Under the pieces are notes generated by a model. The model made no database searches, was not told the DNA's origin, and saw only the letters and a program-made list of their open reading frames with translations. The position numbers were made by a program, and so were the translations under genes. DNA of 9,238 bases from the NCBI GenBank assembly GCA_002441265.1, contig DJVQ01000028.1, positions 42,327 through 51,564 of the forward strand, read 5' to 3'. This stretch comes from Syntrophaceae bacterium UBA6252 (lineage in GTDB: Bacteria; Desulfobacterota; Syntrophia; Syntrophales; UBA6807). Of this stretch, positions 1-7,560 are shown one piece after another; positions within the stretch are counted from its first letter, which is position 1; every line of letters starts with the position of its first letter.

Positions 1-627
1 GTGAAAGAGGTGTTCGTCGAGGACCGCCGTTACATCGTCTGCTTCAACCCGAAGGAGGCAAGGAAGGATGCCCGGGACCGGGAGGCGATGCTGGGATCCC
101 TCCGGGAGAAAGTGGAAAGCAATCCCGGGTCCCTCGTGGGGAACACAGGCTTCCGGAAGTATCTCAAGGTGAAGAAGGGCCTCTTCTTCATCGACGATGA
201 CAAGGTGAAGGAAGAAGCGAGGTACGACGGGAAGTGGGTTCTCCGGACGAACACGGATCTTGCCCCGGAGGAAGTGGCGCTCAAGTACAAGCAGCTTCTG
301 GACGTGGAGCGGGTCTTCCGGGAGATGAAGAGCGTTCTGGAGACGCGGCCCATCTTCCACCAGACGGATGAGGCCATCCGGGGTCATGTCTTATGCAGCT
401 TTCTGGCTCTTCTCCTGAGGAGGGAACTGCAGGATCGCCTGGAGAAGGCCGGTCATATCTTCGAATGGGCCGACATCAAAAGGGACCTGGAAGCCCTTCA
501 GGAAATCGCCATTGAGGAGAATGGAAGGAAACTTTCTGTCAGGACCGATTGCCGGGGTGTGTGCGGCAAGGTGTTCCAGGCCGTCAGGGTCGCCATTCCC
601 CAGGTGATCCGGGAGATGCCGTTATGA
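1..627 (+). CDS. IS4/IS1634-family transposase, C-terminal part (5' end outside window)
   Basis: The open frame enters from the left edge and ends at TGA 625-627, giving the last 208 residues of a DDE transposase that cuts and joins DNA at IS ends. Family full length is about 450-600 residues, so roughly the last 40 percent is visible. The stretch Y96-L99-E103-K110 keeps the spacing of the IS4-type signature Y(2)R(3)E(6)K (R replaced by L). E103 would be the third acidic catalytic residue, and it is followed by the RPIFH and GHV motifs usual in IS1634-like enzymes. The first GTG is only the first codon of the window, not a start. There is no stop or frameshift in the visible part, so the gene may be intact. 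The two upstream Asp residues of the DDE triad lie outside the window. Confidence 0.85.
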   Translation: MKEVFVEDRRYIVCFNPKEARKDARDREAMLGSLREKVESNPGSLVGNTGFRKYLKVKKGLFFIDDDKVKEEARYDGKWVLRTNTDLAPEEVALKYKQLLDVERVFREMKSVLETRPIFHQTDEAIRGHVLCSFLALLLRRELQDRLEKAGHIFEWADIKRDLEALQEIAIEENGRKLSVRTDCRGVCGKVFQAVRVAIPQVIREMPL

Positions 628-735
628 CTCTCAAACTGCTGTCAAAGAGCGAAATGTGGTGCCGAGAAATTTTTTGTATGCCTTACTTTGCCGTGACTAC
701 GTTACTATTTTTTTGCAACTGTTAAACTTCGGCTT
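628..735 (+). mobile_element. Probable right end of the IS carrying the transposase
   Basis: This non-coding tail lies between the transposase stop and the next gene's leader. It is AT-rich, with a run of seven T at about 709-715, then AACTGTTAAACTTCGG at 718-733. An IS1634-type element usually ends within about 100 bp of its transposase stop, so the inverted repeat probably lies around 715-735. The left end is not in the window, so neither the inverted repeat nor a target duplication could be matched, and the exact boundary is a guess. Confidence 0.35.
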
Positions 736-848
736 GAGTCGACGGAACAGGCTTTCATATTTCGGGGGCGAAGAATCAGAAAAACAGGTGACAACGGCCT
801 GACCGCTGTAAACAACAATCATTACAATAACTTTAACGAGGCACAACA
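734..848 (+). promoter_or_regulatory. Leader of the GH64-like lipoprotein gene, weak promoter candidate and RBS
   Basis: TTGAGT (734-739) and CATATT (756-761) are separated by 16 bases and could be a weak -35/-10 pair (4 of 6 in the -10). It starts right next to the presumed IS end, so the IS may have supplied or disrupted the promoter. GAGG at 838-841 stands 7 bases before ATG 849 and serves as the ribosome binding site. Confidence 0.3.
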
Positions 849-3164
849 ATGAACCCCAAAAGGCAATGGTTCAAATGTATCGTGCTGTTCTGTCTCGCCG
901 TCCTTTCCGGCATGTCCGTAAGCTGTTGTAACGACGGCAGTGATAACGGTAATGGCATTAACACGGAATCACTGCGCATTTATGAAATGATCGCTGGAAA
1001 TGGACGCTTCACCGCCGTTGAAGATGATCCCACCGGTGACAGTTATCTGCTCAGCCTCAGTGATGTGCCGGAGTACATCCTTTATTTTACCGACAGACCC
1101 GCTCATGAGACGGATTTCGACACAGTGGAGAACGTGATCCAGAACGTCTGGCCCAGGGTGTATGGGCTGATTGCGCCGAATGCGCTCGTAAGAGCCGAGA
1201 TGCCGAATCAGGAAACCATGGACATCTTCTGCGTTCTGAGCGATCCGGCTTACGATGCCGCCGCGGGCCGGCTCAGTTTCACCATCACCTGTCTCAATGG
1301 CAGCAGCAAGCCCGTTTCCGGTCTTTCCCTTACGGGCGTGAAACTTATCATTCTGAACAACGAGACGATGGACGAGACCGAGTGGTCGCAAATTATGACC
1401 GGCGATACGGGAACCTTTCAGCCGACCGGCACGGCGGGAACCTACACCTTCTGCGTTGGGAAAGTGATCGGGAATGTTTTGAGCTACACCAGCGCCCCGA
1501 GCCGACAATCGCTGACACTTACAGCCGAGGACTATGTCCGGAAATGGAAGGCCCGATTCGGTGCGACTCCTCCCAACGGCACCATCTCGTACGACGCCAA
1601 CGACAATCAAAACGGTGGAATCCAGGTTGTCACCCTCTCCGACCCCGTCTATGATGACCGGACCGGAGGCATTTGTTTCACCGCAAAGGTCCTGAAGGGA
1701 CTCCTTCCCATCGGTGAAAGCGGGCTTACCGTGGGAAGCCCCTCTCTCTTCGTTGACGGCGGAGCATCGGATGGACTTAATGTTACTCTCGTGAACCACT
1801 CGGGAAGGACAGCCTATGTTAAATTTACGGGCGATTCACTCTCGGTGGACAAAAACGACGTTTCCATCAGCAACGGGGATTCCGAGACGTTCAGCCTCGT
1901 TTCAGTGGAATCCGGCCGGATCTACATTTCCTACGACCAGCCGCTCTCTTCAGACGCACCGGATGGCGCCAACAAAGGTGATAACGACTTCCACACCCGT
2001 TTCGATAAAGTCGAGCTGACTTATGCAAACGGAGGAGGGAAAACAAACCTTACGGCGGTTGATTTCTACTCCATACCCATGGTGCTCGAAACGTCCATTG
2101 AGGGAACAACCATCGAACATCTGACACTTGCCGACAACATGACGGGTGAGCTGATTCAATCGGCACTTTTGGGTGTCATGACTGACTCGTCTTCCGCGAT
2201 GGTCAAGAATGAAGAAGGAACCGAAACAGTAAGGCTCCTCTCTCCCGTAAAACGTCCCGGAGCCTATCCCGGTTTTGATGCCTACCTGCAAACACTGCAT
2301 GGCTCACAGCTTTCCATTTCCGGAACCTATTTCTCGACACCGGTGCAGACATACTCGTATACAGGTTCAATAGCGGCTGATTTCATCACGCTGGAAGAAG
2401 GAGCGACTCATACCATCAAGCTCCCGATGACATCCCTGATGTGGGATGCGACCGATACAACGAATGCGAATGGGATCTATACCTGCAACAGCCCCTATAC
2501 CATTGACGGGAATCCTTCCGAAGTCGGTGATAACGACATTTATGCGGCCGTATACAGGGATCTGATGACCGCTTTCAATCTCGGTTATGTGAAACCGGGC
2601 GCCAACAACAGCGACACATGGTGGCAGAGCGATACCACCCCATTCCAGGGCACTTACAACACTTATGCCAAAACGATTGCCGACTGCTATCCGGGCGCCT
2701 ACGGTTTCCCCTTTACGGACAGATACAACCACATCCTCGCGGATCTGGGCGGTAAAATTGATACAGTCACAGTCACATTGCTGGCCGACACGGAAGTTCC
2801 TCAGCCATACACGCCACAGGGAACCTTGAATCCCCAATCCGGGGTTACCTTGTTTAATATGATACTTCAGACACCCGTCGGTTCAGGCTTTCAAGACACA
2901 ACGTTCACCTTTGATACGCAGACCTACACAGGAGGGAAGAACTATACCTTCCCCACAACGGACATAGGCGGGGAGAATGATGTCGCGTCTCAGGTCAACC
3001 AGGTTCCGGCGCAGAACGGTCTTAATATCTACGACCTTGAAGTCCTGAATAAAACGTTTACGTTACTCATAGAAGTCGATAATGGAAATGTAGTCTGGGG
3101 TTCCATAACAGGTGGAGCCAGCGCCACGTGGTCTTCTCCCAATCTCTTCGTCGGGGTGGAATGA
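849..3164 (+). CDS. Exported lipoprotein with GH64-like beta-1,3-glucanase domain and two N-terminal repeat modules
   Basis: This 771-aa protein probably hydrolyses beta-1,3-glucan at the cell surface. Residues 1-26 form a lipoprotein-type signal (KR, hydrophobic core, then SVS-C26C27, a weak lipobox). Residues 65-170 and 208-300 are two related modules, each with a Trp, a (P)PN turn and a VLSDPAYD/TLSDPVYD strand. The first also has the YFTDRP motif seen in many uncharacterised proteins. Residues 307-646 match GH64: GRIYISY (356-362), then E389 and D405 exactly 16 apart, as the catalytic Glu154/Asp170 pair of the Streptomyces laminaripentaose-producing enzyme. They are followed by RLLSP (462-466), CNSP (546-549) and AYGFPFTDRYNH (617-628). 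Residues 650-771 are unrecognised. GAGG precedes the ATG by 7 bases. Activity and substrate are inferred from family; the N-terminal modules have no assigned role. Confidence 0.82.
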   Translation: MNPKRQWFKCIVLFCLAVLSGMSVSCCNDGSDNGNGINTESLRIYEMIAGNGRFTAVEDDPTGDSYLLSLSDVPEYILYFTDRPAHETDFDTVENVIQNVWPRVYGLIAPNALVRAEMPNQETMDIFCVLSDPAYDAAAGRLSFTITCLNGSSKPVSGLSLTGVKLIILNNETMDETEWSQIMTGDTGTFQPTGTAGTYTFCVGKVIGNVLSYTSAPSRQSLTLTAEDYVRKWKARFGATPPNGTISYDANDNQNGGIQVVTLSDPVYDDRTGGICFTAKVLKGLLPIGESGLTVGSPSLFVDGGASDGLNVTLVNHSGRTAYVKFTGDSLSVDKNDVSISNGDSETFSLVSVESGRIYISYDQPLSSDAPDGANKGDNDFHTRFDKVELTYANGGGKTNLTAVDFYSIPMVLETSIEGTTIEHLTLADNMTGELIQSALLGVMTDSSSAMVKNEEGTETVRLLSPVKRPGAYPGFDAYLQTLHGSQLSISGTYFSTPVQTYSYTGSIAADFITLEEGATHTIKLPMTSLMWDATDTTNANGIYTCNSPYTIDGNPSEVGDNDIYAAVYRDLMTAFNLGYVKPGANNSDTWWQSDTTPFQGTYNTYAKTIADCYPGAYGFPFTDRYNHILADLGGKIDTVTVTLLADTEVPQPYTPQGTLNPQSGVTLFNMILQTPVGSGFQDTTFTFDTQTYTGGKNYTFPTTDIGGENDVASQVNQVPAQNGLNIYDLEVLNKTFTLLIEVDNGNVVWGSITGGASATWSSPNLFVGVE

Positions 3165-3314
3165 ATCAGTCAGGCAGGTAGGGACATCAGGAACAGAGAC
3201 GCGAAAGACCCGACCAAGACGGAAACCAGGCAAGGCCATGCATCAGATTCCGGAAACCGGACAAGCCGGATAGCACTTTCCATAAAAAACATGGCCGTCC
3301 GCTATTCTCTTTCT

Positions 3315-3329
3315 GATACGATCCGTATC
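3315..3329 (-). terminator. Small hairpin just after the beta-helix gene stop
   Basis: GATACG-ATC-CGTATC is a perfect 6-bp stem with a 3-base loop, beginning two bases beyond the stop of the minus-strand beta-helix gene, in the 166-bp gap between two convergent genes. There is no T tract after it on either strand, so it is at best a weak terminator or an RNA 3'-end stabiliser. A second short hairpin (TCCGG-AAA-CCGGA, 3249-3261) lies in the same gap. Confidence 0.2.
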
Positions 3330-3330
3330 C

Positions 3331-5385
3331 TCACCATTCCCTTCCTGCGGATTCCAGTATCCATGCCGGAACTTCACCACTGTTCGACACCTTCACATTA
3401 TTTGTAAAGGTCATGTCGGTCGGGGCGCCGGGATAATAACTGTTTGTGCAGATGTCATAAAATTCCATATGATCGCGCAGATAGTTATTCTCGAACAGCA
3501 AATCACCATAAGGAACACACCCCCCCATATCTGCTCCATAAGGCACGATACCCGTCATCAAGCAGAGATCATCAAAGGAAAAGGATGAGGACTTCTGACA
3601 GGGTCCGAAATCCACGAAGCCCTGCGGGTTGTCCAAAGATACATTTTGGCGCAACGTGATGAAACGGCTGCCGCCATCGGTATAAAAAGTGTTTCCCCCC
3701 GCAGACGGGCGCTTATTAAGCGCCACGTTCCAGCCGATGAGCAGACCGTTTTCCATGGAGGTCCCCTGAAAGCCCGTGGTATAGATGGCGCCGCCATCCC
3801 ATAATTTTTCCAGGAAACATTCGATTCTGTTATGGATGATCCGGTTCCCCTGTGCCGCGGAAGGCGTGTCGATGGGGCCCCACTCGTAAGGCTTTGCGTT
3901 GGGCAGTCCGGCAAAGCCGCCCGGATCGAGCAGACCCCAACCCCAGCCGATGGCAATCCCGGCCCAAGGTACATGACGGATCTCGTTGTGCTCAACAAGG
4001 CTTCGGGCGGTAAAGCCGATATAAATCCCCGGGGCGTCGTAGAACTCCTGGCCTGAATATTCTATGAGGTTGCCGGCAATGTGATTGTCGCATGTCAGTT
4101 GCGAGGGATCCTCGGGATGATGATCCTCGGCTGCGATGCCGCCGACCTGAATGGCCGCTGCGGAAATATCGCTGAAGGTGTTTTTGACGATTTCGTTGTT
4201 CTGGCTGCCGGTTCCGAAATTCAACGCAATCGCTCCCATGTGCGCAACTGTATTGTCCTCGAATGTAATGTTCCGTGCATAGAGAAAACTCAAATTGCCC
4301 GGGATGCCCACGGCGTCCGGATCGTGTCCGATCACATTGGCTTCATGATTCGGCCCCGTCAAGTGAAAGCCGCTTTGATCGAGGGCGTAGCCGTCAGAGC
4401 CGTTCGGCGCGAGCCAGGTCGCATACATGAAGCTCAGGCCTTTAAATCGTATGAAACTCACGGGCTGCGAAACATCGCCGGCAGCATCCACCAATTTTTC
4501 AACAACAGGCAGCTCCACGTCTGCGCTGTGCATATCTTCCCCCTCAAGGGGAATGTAGTATACGGTCTGAGTTTGCCGTTCCATATACCACTCACCGGCT
4601 TCGTCAAGAAACTCATAGGCATTTTCCCACCAGCTGAGGAGATGGAAATTCCAGGGATAGGGAAACATATTGGCATTTTCCCAGCAATCGTTTTGCATGA
4701 TCACTTCACAATCGTTCCTGATTTCAGCGACAGGGCAACGCATCATTTTCCATTGCGTCACGGTTACGGCTTCGACGGAGGTCTGGTTTTTCCAGGTCGG
4801 GGGGATCTGCGGATCGGAACCGGAACTGTATTCATAAGTATATCCCGTGGAAGTGGGAGTGTAATAATTGGGGTAATCCATGGTGCGGGCGCGAGTGGCG
4901 CGCCGGCCGTTGACATATAGTTGTCTCGGCATCGTGTCGGTATCTACCTGTACCTGCGCACACCAGATGTTGAGACCGGCATCGTGGAGGGTCCAGTCAG
5001 TCACGTGTTGTGCACCCGATATCACGACGCTTTCCCCGGGAGCCGCCTGATATACGACCTCCGCATCCGAAGCGCCGGAGTCTCCACTGTTGAACGTCAG
5101 TGGGCCCTTCAGTCGATAGGTGCCCCCTTTTATGTTAACGTTTATGGTGCATACTCCTCGATTTTGATTTTCACGGATCACATCCATGGCATGCTCGATG
5201 GTCAAAAAGGGATGATCCATGTCACCTGCGGCCTGGTCGCTTCCATCCATCGCCACCCAGTAGTCAATAACGCAGGTTTCCGAAGGACAGGTATCCGAAG
5301 AACATGCGGAAATGAAGAACAGAAGCAACGCCACTATCGGATATCTGAAGCAGCGATGTAACAGATGTTGTCTGTTCGAAGTCAT
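3331..5385 (-). CDS. Right-handed parallel beta-helix lipoprotein, polysaccharide-active (GH141/lyase-like)
   Basis: This 684-aa protein probably binds or cleaves an extracellular polysaccharide. Residues 1-28 form a clear lipoprotein signal with lipobox ISA-C28 and Ser at +2, which fits outer-membrane sorting. Residues 41-131 carry the start typical of this superfamily: YWVAMDGSD, HPFLTIEHAMDVIR, KGGTYRL and GESVVISGA. PRQLYVNGRRATRAR (153-167) is the motif that follows in GH141-like proteins. Residues 365-600 hold beta-helix coils (NITFEDNTV, NNEIVKNTF, SLVEHNEI, NRIIHNRIE, ITLRQNVSLD) with DGGAIYTTG (530-538), a likely active-site strip. AAGGG precedes the ATG by 9 bases. It converges on the GH64-like gene. 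Fold and export are seen with good confidence. The reaction (glycosidase, lyase or binding only) cannot be told; GH141 members include a fucosidase and a xylanase. Confidence 0.78.
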   Translation of the reverse strand: MTSNRQHLLHRCFRYPIVALLLFFISACSSDTCPSETCVIDYWVAMDGSDQAAGDMDHPFLTIEHAMDVIRENQNRGVCTINVNIKGGTYRLKGPLTFNSGDSGASDAEVVYQAAPGESVVISGAQHVTDWTLHDAGLNIWCAQVQVDTDTMPRQLYVNGRRATRARTMDYPNYYTPTSTGYTYEYSSGSDPQIPPTWKNQTSVEAVTVTQWKMMRCPVAEIRNDCEVIMQNDCWENANMFPYPWNFHLLSWWENAYEFLDEAGEWYMERQTQTVYYIPLEGEDMHSADVELPVVEKLVDAAGDVSQPVSFIRFKGLSFMYATWLAPNGSDGYALDQSGFHLTGPNHEANVIGHDPDAVGIPGNLSFLYARNITFEDNTVAHMGAIALNFGTGSQNNEIVKNTFSDISAAAIQVGGIAAEDHHPEDPSQLTCDNHIAGNLIEYSGQEFYDAPGIYIGFTARSLVEHNEIRHVPWAGIAIGWGWGLLDPGGFAGLPNAKPYEWGPIDTPSAAQGNRIIHNRIECFLEKLWDGGAIYTTGFQGTSMENGLLIGWNVALNKRPSAGGNTFYTDGGSRFITLRQNVSLDNPQGFVDFGPCQKSSSFSFDDLCLMTGIVPYGADMGGCVPYGDLLFENNYLRDHMEFYDICTNSYYPGAPTDMTFTNNVKVSNSGEVPAWILESAGREW

Positions 5386-5602
5386 TGGCCTTCACCCTTG
5401 AAAATCAGTGTCTTTGAATGGAATCAGGTCAAACACAAAGTTGTTCGGCAAGGTTGCCAATTGCCGGAAGATCTACCACATTTCAAGCTGAGGTTCCGTC
5501 ATATTCTTTCCTTCATTCAGCAGAGTCTCCGGTGCAGAGGGACATAAGCTCAGTGAGCCGTTGGACCTGAACATGCTGATGAGGTGAAAATAGTTTTCAC
5601 GG
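5386..5602 (-). other. Intergenic leader of the beta-helix gene
   Basis: These 217 bases separate two same-strand genes. They hold competing hairpins around 5446-5466 (CGGCAA pairing with TTGCCG, or GGCAA with TTGCC), which would lie in the 5' untranslated RNA of the beta-helix gene. No strong promoter hexamers stand out. A 33-codon minus-strand frame (from about 5572 down) has no ribosome binding site and is not called. Confidence 0.3.
5584..5600 (-). terminator. Hairpin just after the S74 gene stop
   Basis: GTGAAAA-TAG-TTTTCAC is a perfect 7-bp stem with a 3-base loop, two bases past the TAA of the minus-strand S74 gene. It has no T tract beyond the stem, so it may only attenuate transcription into the beta-helix gene downstream. 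Confidence 0.3.
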
Positions 5603-7048
5603 TTACCTTTCAAGTAAAAGGGCCTTCAGTTGTCGAACTTCCGCCTTCAAGGCATCCAGTTCCGCCTGCATGCCGTCCCGTTCCCTCTCCTGTTCCTTGA
5701 CGGCCTCCACGAGCACCCCGACGAGGCTCGCATAGTTAACACCGGTTGCGGCACCGCTGTCTCTCTCATGCGCAACCACCTCCGGAACCACTTCCTCCAC
5801 CTCCTCCGCGATCAGACCCACCGACGGCTTCCCCGATCCCTTCCAGTCAAACCGCACTCCCCGGAGACGCTTCACCGTCTCAAGAGCGTTATCGTATGTC
5901 CTGACGTTGGTCTTCAAGGCAATCGAACTCGAAGGGTAAAAGCCCGTCGCCGTCACCGACCCCGTGAACTCCACGTCCCCGTAGTTGTCGATCGTCATCC
6001 GGCGGCTGCCCGGCCCGCCGACCGCATTCCCGAGATCGTTGATGACGAATTCCCCGTCGTTCGACCCGCCGGCATTGGTCCCCACGACGAAGGTCTTCAG
6101 GACAGCCGTGCCGGCAGTATTGGTTCGAACGAGCATGAAGGCGGCGGTGTCGGTGCTGCGGTCCATGCGGAAAACGGCGTTGGCCCCCTTGATATGGAGC
6201 TGCCTCGCCGGGGCGGGTGTCCCGATGCCCACGTTCACGCTGGCGGCGGCACCGTTCAACCCTGCAATGCTACCCAAAACCAGGCTGTTGGACTGGGAGA
6301 CGTAGGAGTTGGCACCGACCACCGTGGCGTTGGTGACCGGATTTGCTACCGGGTCGGCTCCCGGGTCGAGATCGGTGAAGTATCCGAGGAATGTGTTGCA
6401 GTTCTCCACGGTGTTGTTATAGCCGGCAACTGTGCCAAAGAAAGAATTGCCGGACCCGCTTGTGTTTTTGTAGCCGCTTTCATATCCCAAAAAGGCATTG
6501 GCGTTCCCGGCCGTGTTGTAATAACCGGCATGATAGCCAAAGAAGGAGTTGAAGACGCCGTTCGTGTTGGAGGTGCCTGCATATCCGCCAAAAAAGGAGT
6601 TGAAGTTGCCGGTCGTGTTGAAGTAGCCGGATTCCATGCCGAAGAAGGAGTTTTCATAACCGGTTGTGTTGTTGGAGCCGGCACTTCGCCCAAAAAAAGA
6701 GTTGCTGTAGCCGGTTGTGTTGTAGCGGCCGGTGCTCCGCCCAAAAAAAGAGTTGCCGTCCCCGCTCGAGTTGGAACTCCCGGCAAGTCCCCCGAAAAAG
6801 GAGTTGTAGCTGCCCGTGGTTAAGTCTCCGGCATAGGTGCCAAAGAAGTTGTTGTAGTCCCCCTCCGTTGCCGCCATTGCCGGGCCGCCGGAAAACGCGA
6901 CACCGAAAATCAACCAATAGAGAGCAGGAAGGAAGATCAAGTCCACAAATCGTCTCCGCAATCCCGACGCCTTATAGAGACAAAGGGGCAAACCTGTTCG
7001 GCGCAGGAAACGACTTGTGTGGCAATTCCCTGCACAATGCTTTTTCAT
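5603..7048 (-). CDS. Secreted beta-roll repeat protein with C-terminal Peptidase_S74 chaperone domain
   Basis: This 481-aa fibre-like protein is probably trimeric and exposed on or released from the cell. Residues 30-59 look like a Sec signal (RRR, long hydrophobic core, cleavage near PAMA-A), but 29 extra residues precede it. Residues 66-217 are ten repeats of NSFFGxxAGxxNTTGxx (17 residues, the first 16), a left-handed beta-roll like pattern. Residues 254-370 are a shaft with VNVGIGTPAPARQLHIKG (271-288). Residues 371-447 are Peptidase_S74, the intramolecular chaperone of phage tail spikes, with S374 and K379 at the Ser-Lys dyad spacing and GLIAEEVEEVVPE (411-423). Residues 448-481 are a charged coiled coil. 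The S74 domain should cut itself off before S374 after trimer folding. GGAGG (7058-7062) lies 9 bases before the ATG. There is no YadA-type membrane anchor and there are no phage genes nearby. Confidence 0.8.
   Translation of the reverse strand: MKKHCAGNCHTSRFLRRTGLPLCLYKASGLRRRFVDLIFLPALYWLIFGVAFSGGPAMAATEGDYNNFFGTYAGDLTTGSYNSFFGGLAGSSNSSGDGNSFFGRSTGRYNTTGYSNSFFGRSAGSNNTTGYENSFFGMESGYFNTTGNFNSFFGGYAGTSNTNGVFNSFFGYHAGYYNTAGNANAFLGYESGYKNTSGSGNSFFGTVAGYNNTVENCNTFLGYFTDLDPGADPVANPVTNATVVGANSYVSQSNSLVLGSIAGLNGAAASVNVGIGTPAPARQLHIKGANAVFRMDRSTDTAAFMLVRTNTAGTAVLKTFVVGTNAGGSNDGEFVINDLGNAVGGPGSRRMTIDNYGDVEFTGSVTATGFYPSSSIALKTNVRTYDNALETVKRLRGVRFDWKGSGKPSVGLIAEEVEEVVPEVVAHERDSGAATGVNYASLVGVLVEAVKEQERERDGMQAELDALKAEVRQLKALLLER
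6398..6853 (-). repeat. Nine to ten tandem 51-bp coding repeats
   Basis: This is the DNA behind the 17-residue beta-roll units of the S74 protein. On the + strand each unit contains a recognisable GAAGGAGTTG- or AAAGAGTTG-like block plus a GTGTTG block. Unit starts (Asn of NSFFG) fall at protein residues 66, 82, 99, 116, 133, 150, 167, 184, 201 and 218. All later spacings are 17; the first is 16. The copies have diverged at the base level but kept length, so the array is under protein-level constraint. Confidence 0.8.
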
Positions 7049-7560
7049 ATTTCCGCTCCTCCCTCTTTTTGATCTTCCGAATGACCCCCTTCAATGCATC
7101 TCTGTGACACATCGCCCTAAAGGGTGGAGATCCAGGATCACAATGCATTTATCGGTCAATGCACATGTGCCCTTTACCCACGGGATGGTCGGCGGGATTT
7201 CTGTGATTGCCGTTTGAAAGGTGGAGTATCCGTCAAATGAGAGGCTGCTTGAATGCAGAAAGGAGTCAGTAAAAAAATCCCTTCGCCAGGTTGTCCAAGA
7301 TCACCCTGCCGATGAAATCTTTTCTTCCACCCGCGCGTAAAAAATTCCAGTTGCGGGAAGCATCAGAGATTATCGATGGAAACGAGTGATTGACTTCTAT
7401 CGACTTCATCTACCTCAATGCATGGATCTACGGCAGCAGGACACAATGCGGCTTTTCGCGTGGAACAGACAAGAAGCATCTAATAATTGGAACACACCTT
7501 TGACCTTAATCCTTTCATTGATGGTGCTTCGCTTTGCTGATATTACGGACATCTCATCTT
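7049..7560. other. Gene-poor stretch upstream of the S74 gene
   Basis: I see no convincing intact gene in these 512 bases. They hold the S74 gene's ribosome binding site (7058-7062) and presumably its promoter, which I could not pin down. A minus-strand open frame without a start codon (7094-7300) faintly resembles the end of a CheW domain. The AATGCA motif recurs several times (7094, 7143, 7159, 7419) without regular spacing. The stretch looks like decayed sequence near an element boundary. Confidence 0.4.
7091..7300 (-). pseudogene. Possible decayed remnant of a CheW-like C-terminus
   Basis: This is an open frame of 69 codons on the minus strand between two TGA stops, with no ATG near its start. 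Its later half reads EIPPTIPWVKGTCALTDKC followed by IVILDLHPLGR. That resembles the last strands of CheW (Pro-rich loop, aromatic-[IV]-[KR]-G, then I-[LI]-LD followed by L), the chemotaxis coupling protein. The S74 gene starts 43 bases downstream. The likeness is short and judged by eye; it could be chance. Confidence 0.2.

Noticed and set aside
3234..3296. GGCCATG/CATGGCC inverted repeat between the convergent genes
   Set aside because: The 49-base loop and lack of a T tract make a terminator unlikely; 7 bp can arise by chance.
4081..4920. 279-aa open frame on + opposite the beta-helix gene
   Set aside because: Antisense shadow; the minus strand has a lipoprotein signal and beta-helix motifs through the whole region.
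6346..6786. 146-aa open frame on the minus strand inside the S74 gene
   Set aside because: It is a frame-shifted shadow of the 51-bp repeats; its Thr/Ala/Pro-rich periodic product has no start signal, and the true frame has clear domains.
5630..6823. 397-aa open frame on + opposite the S74 gene
   Set aside because: Antisense shadow of a GC-rich repetitive gene; no recognisable domain and no ribosome binding site.
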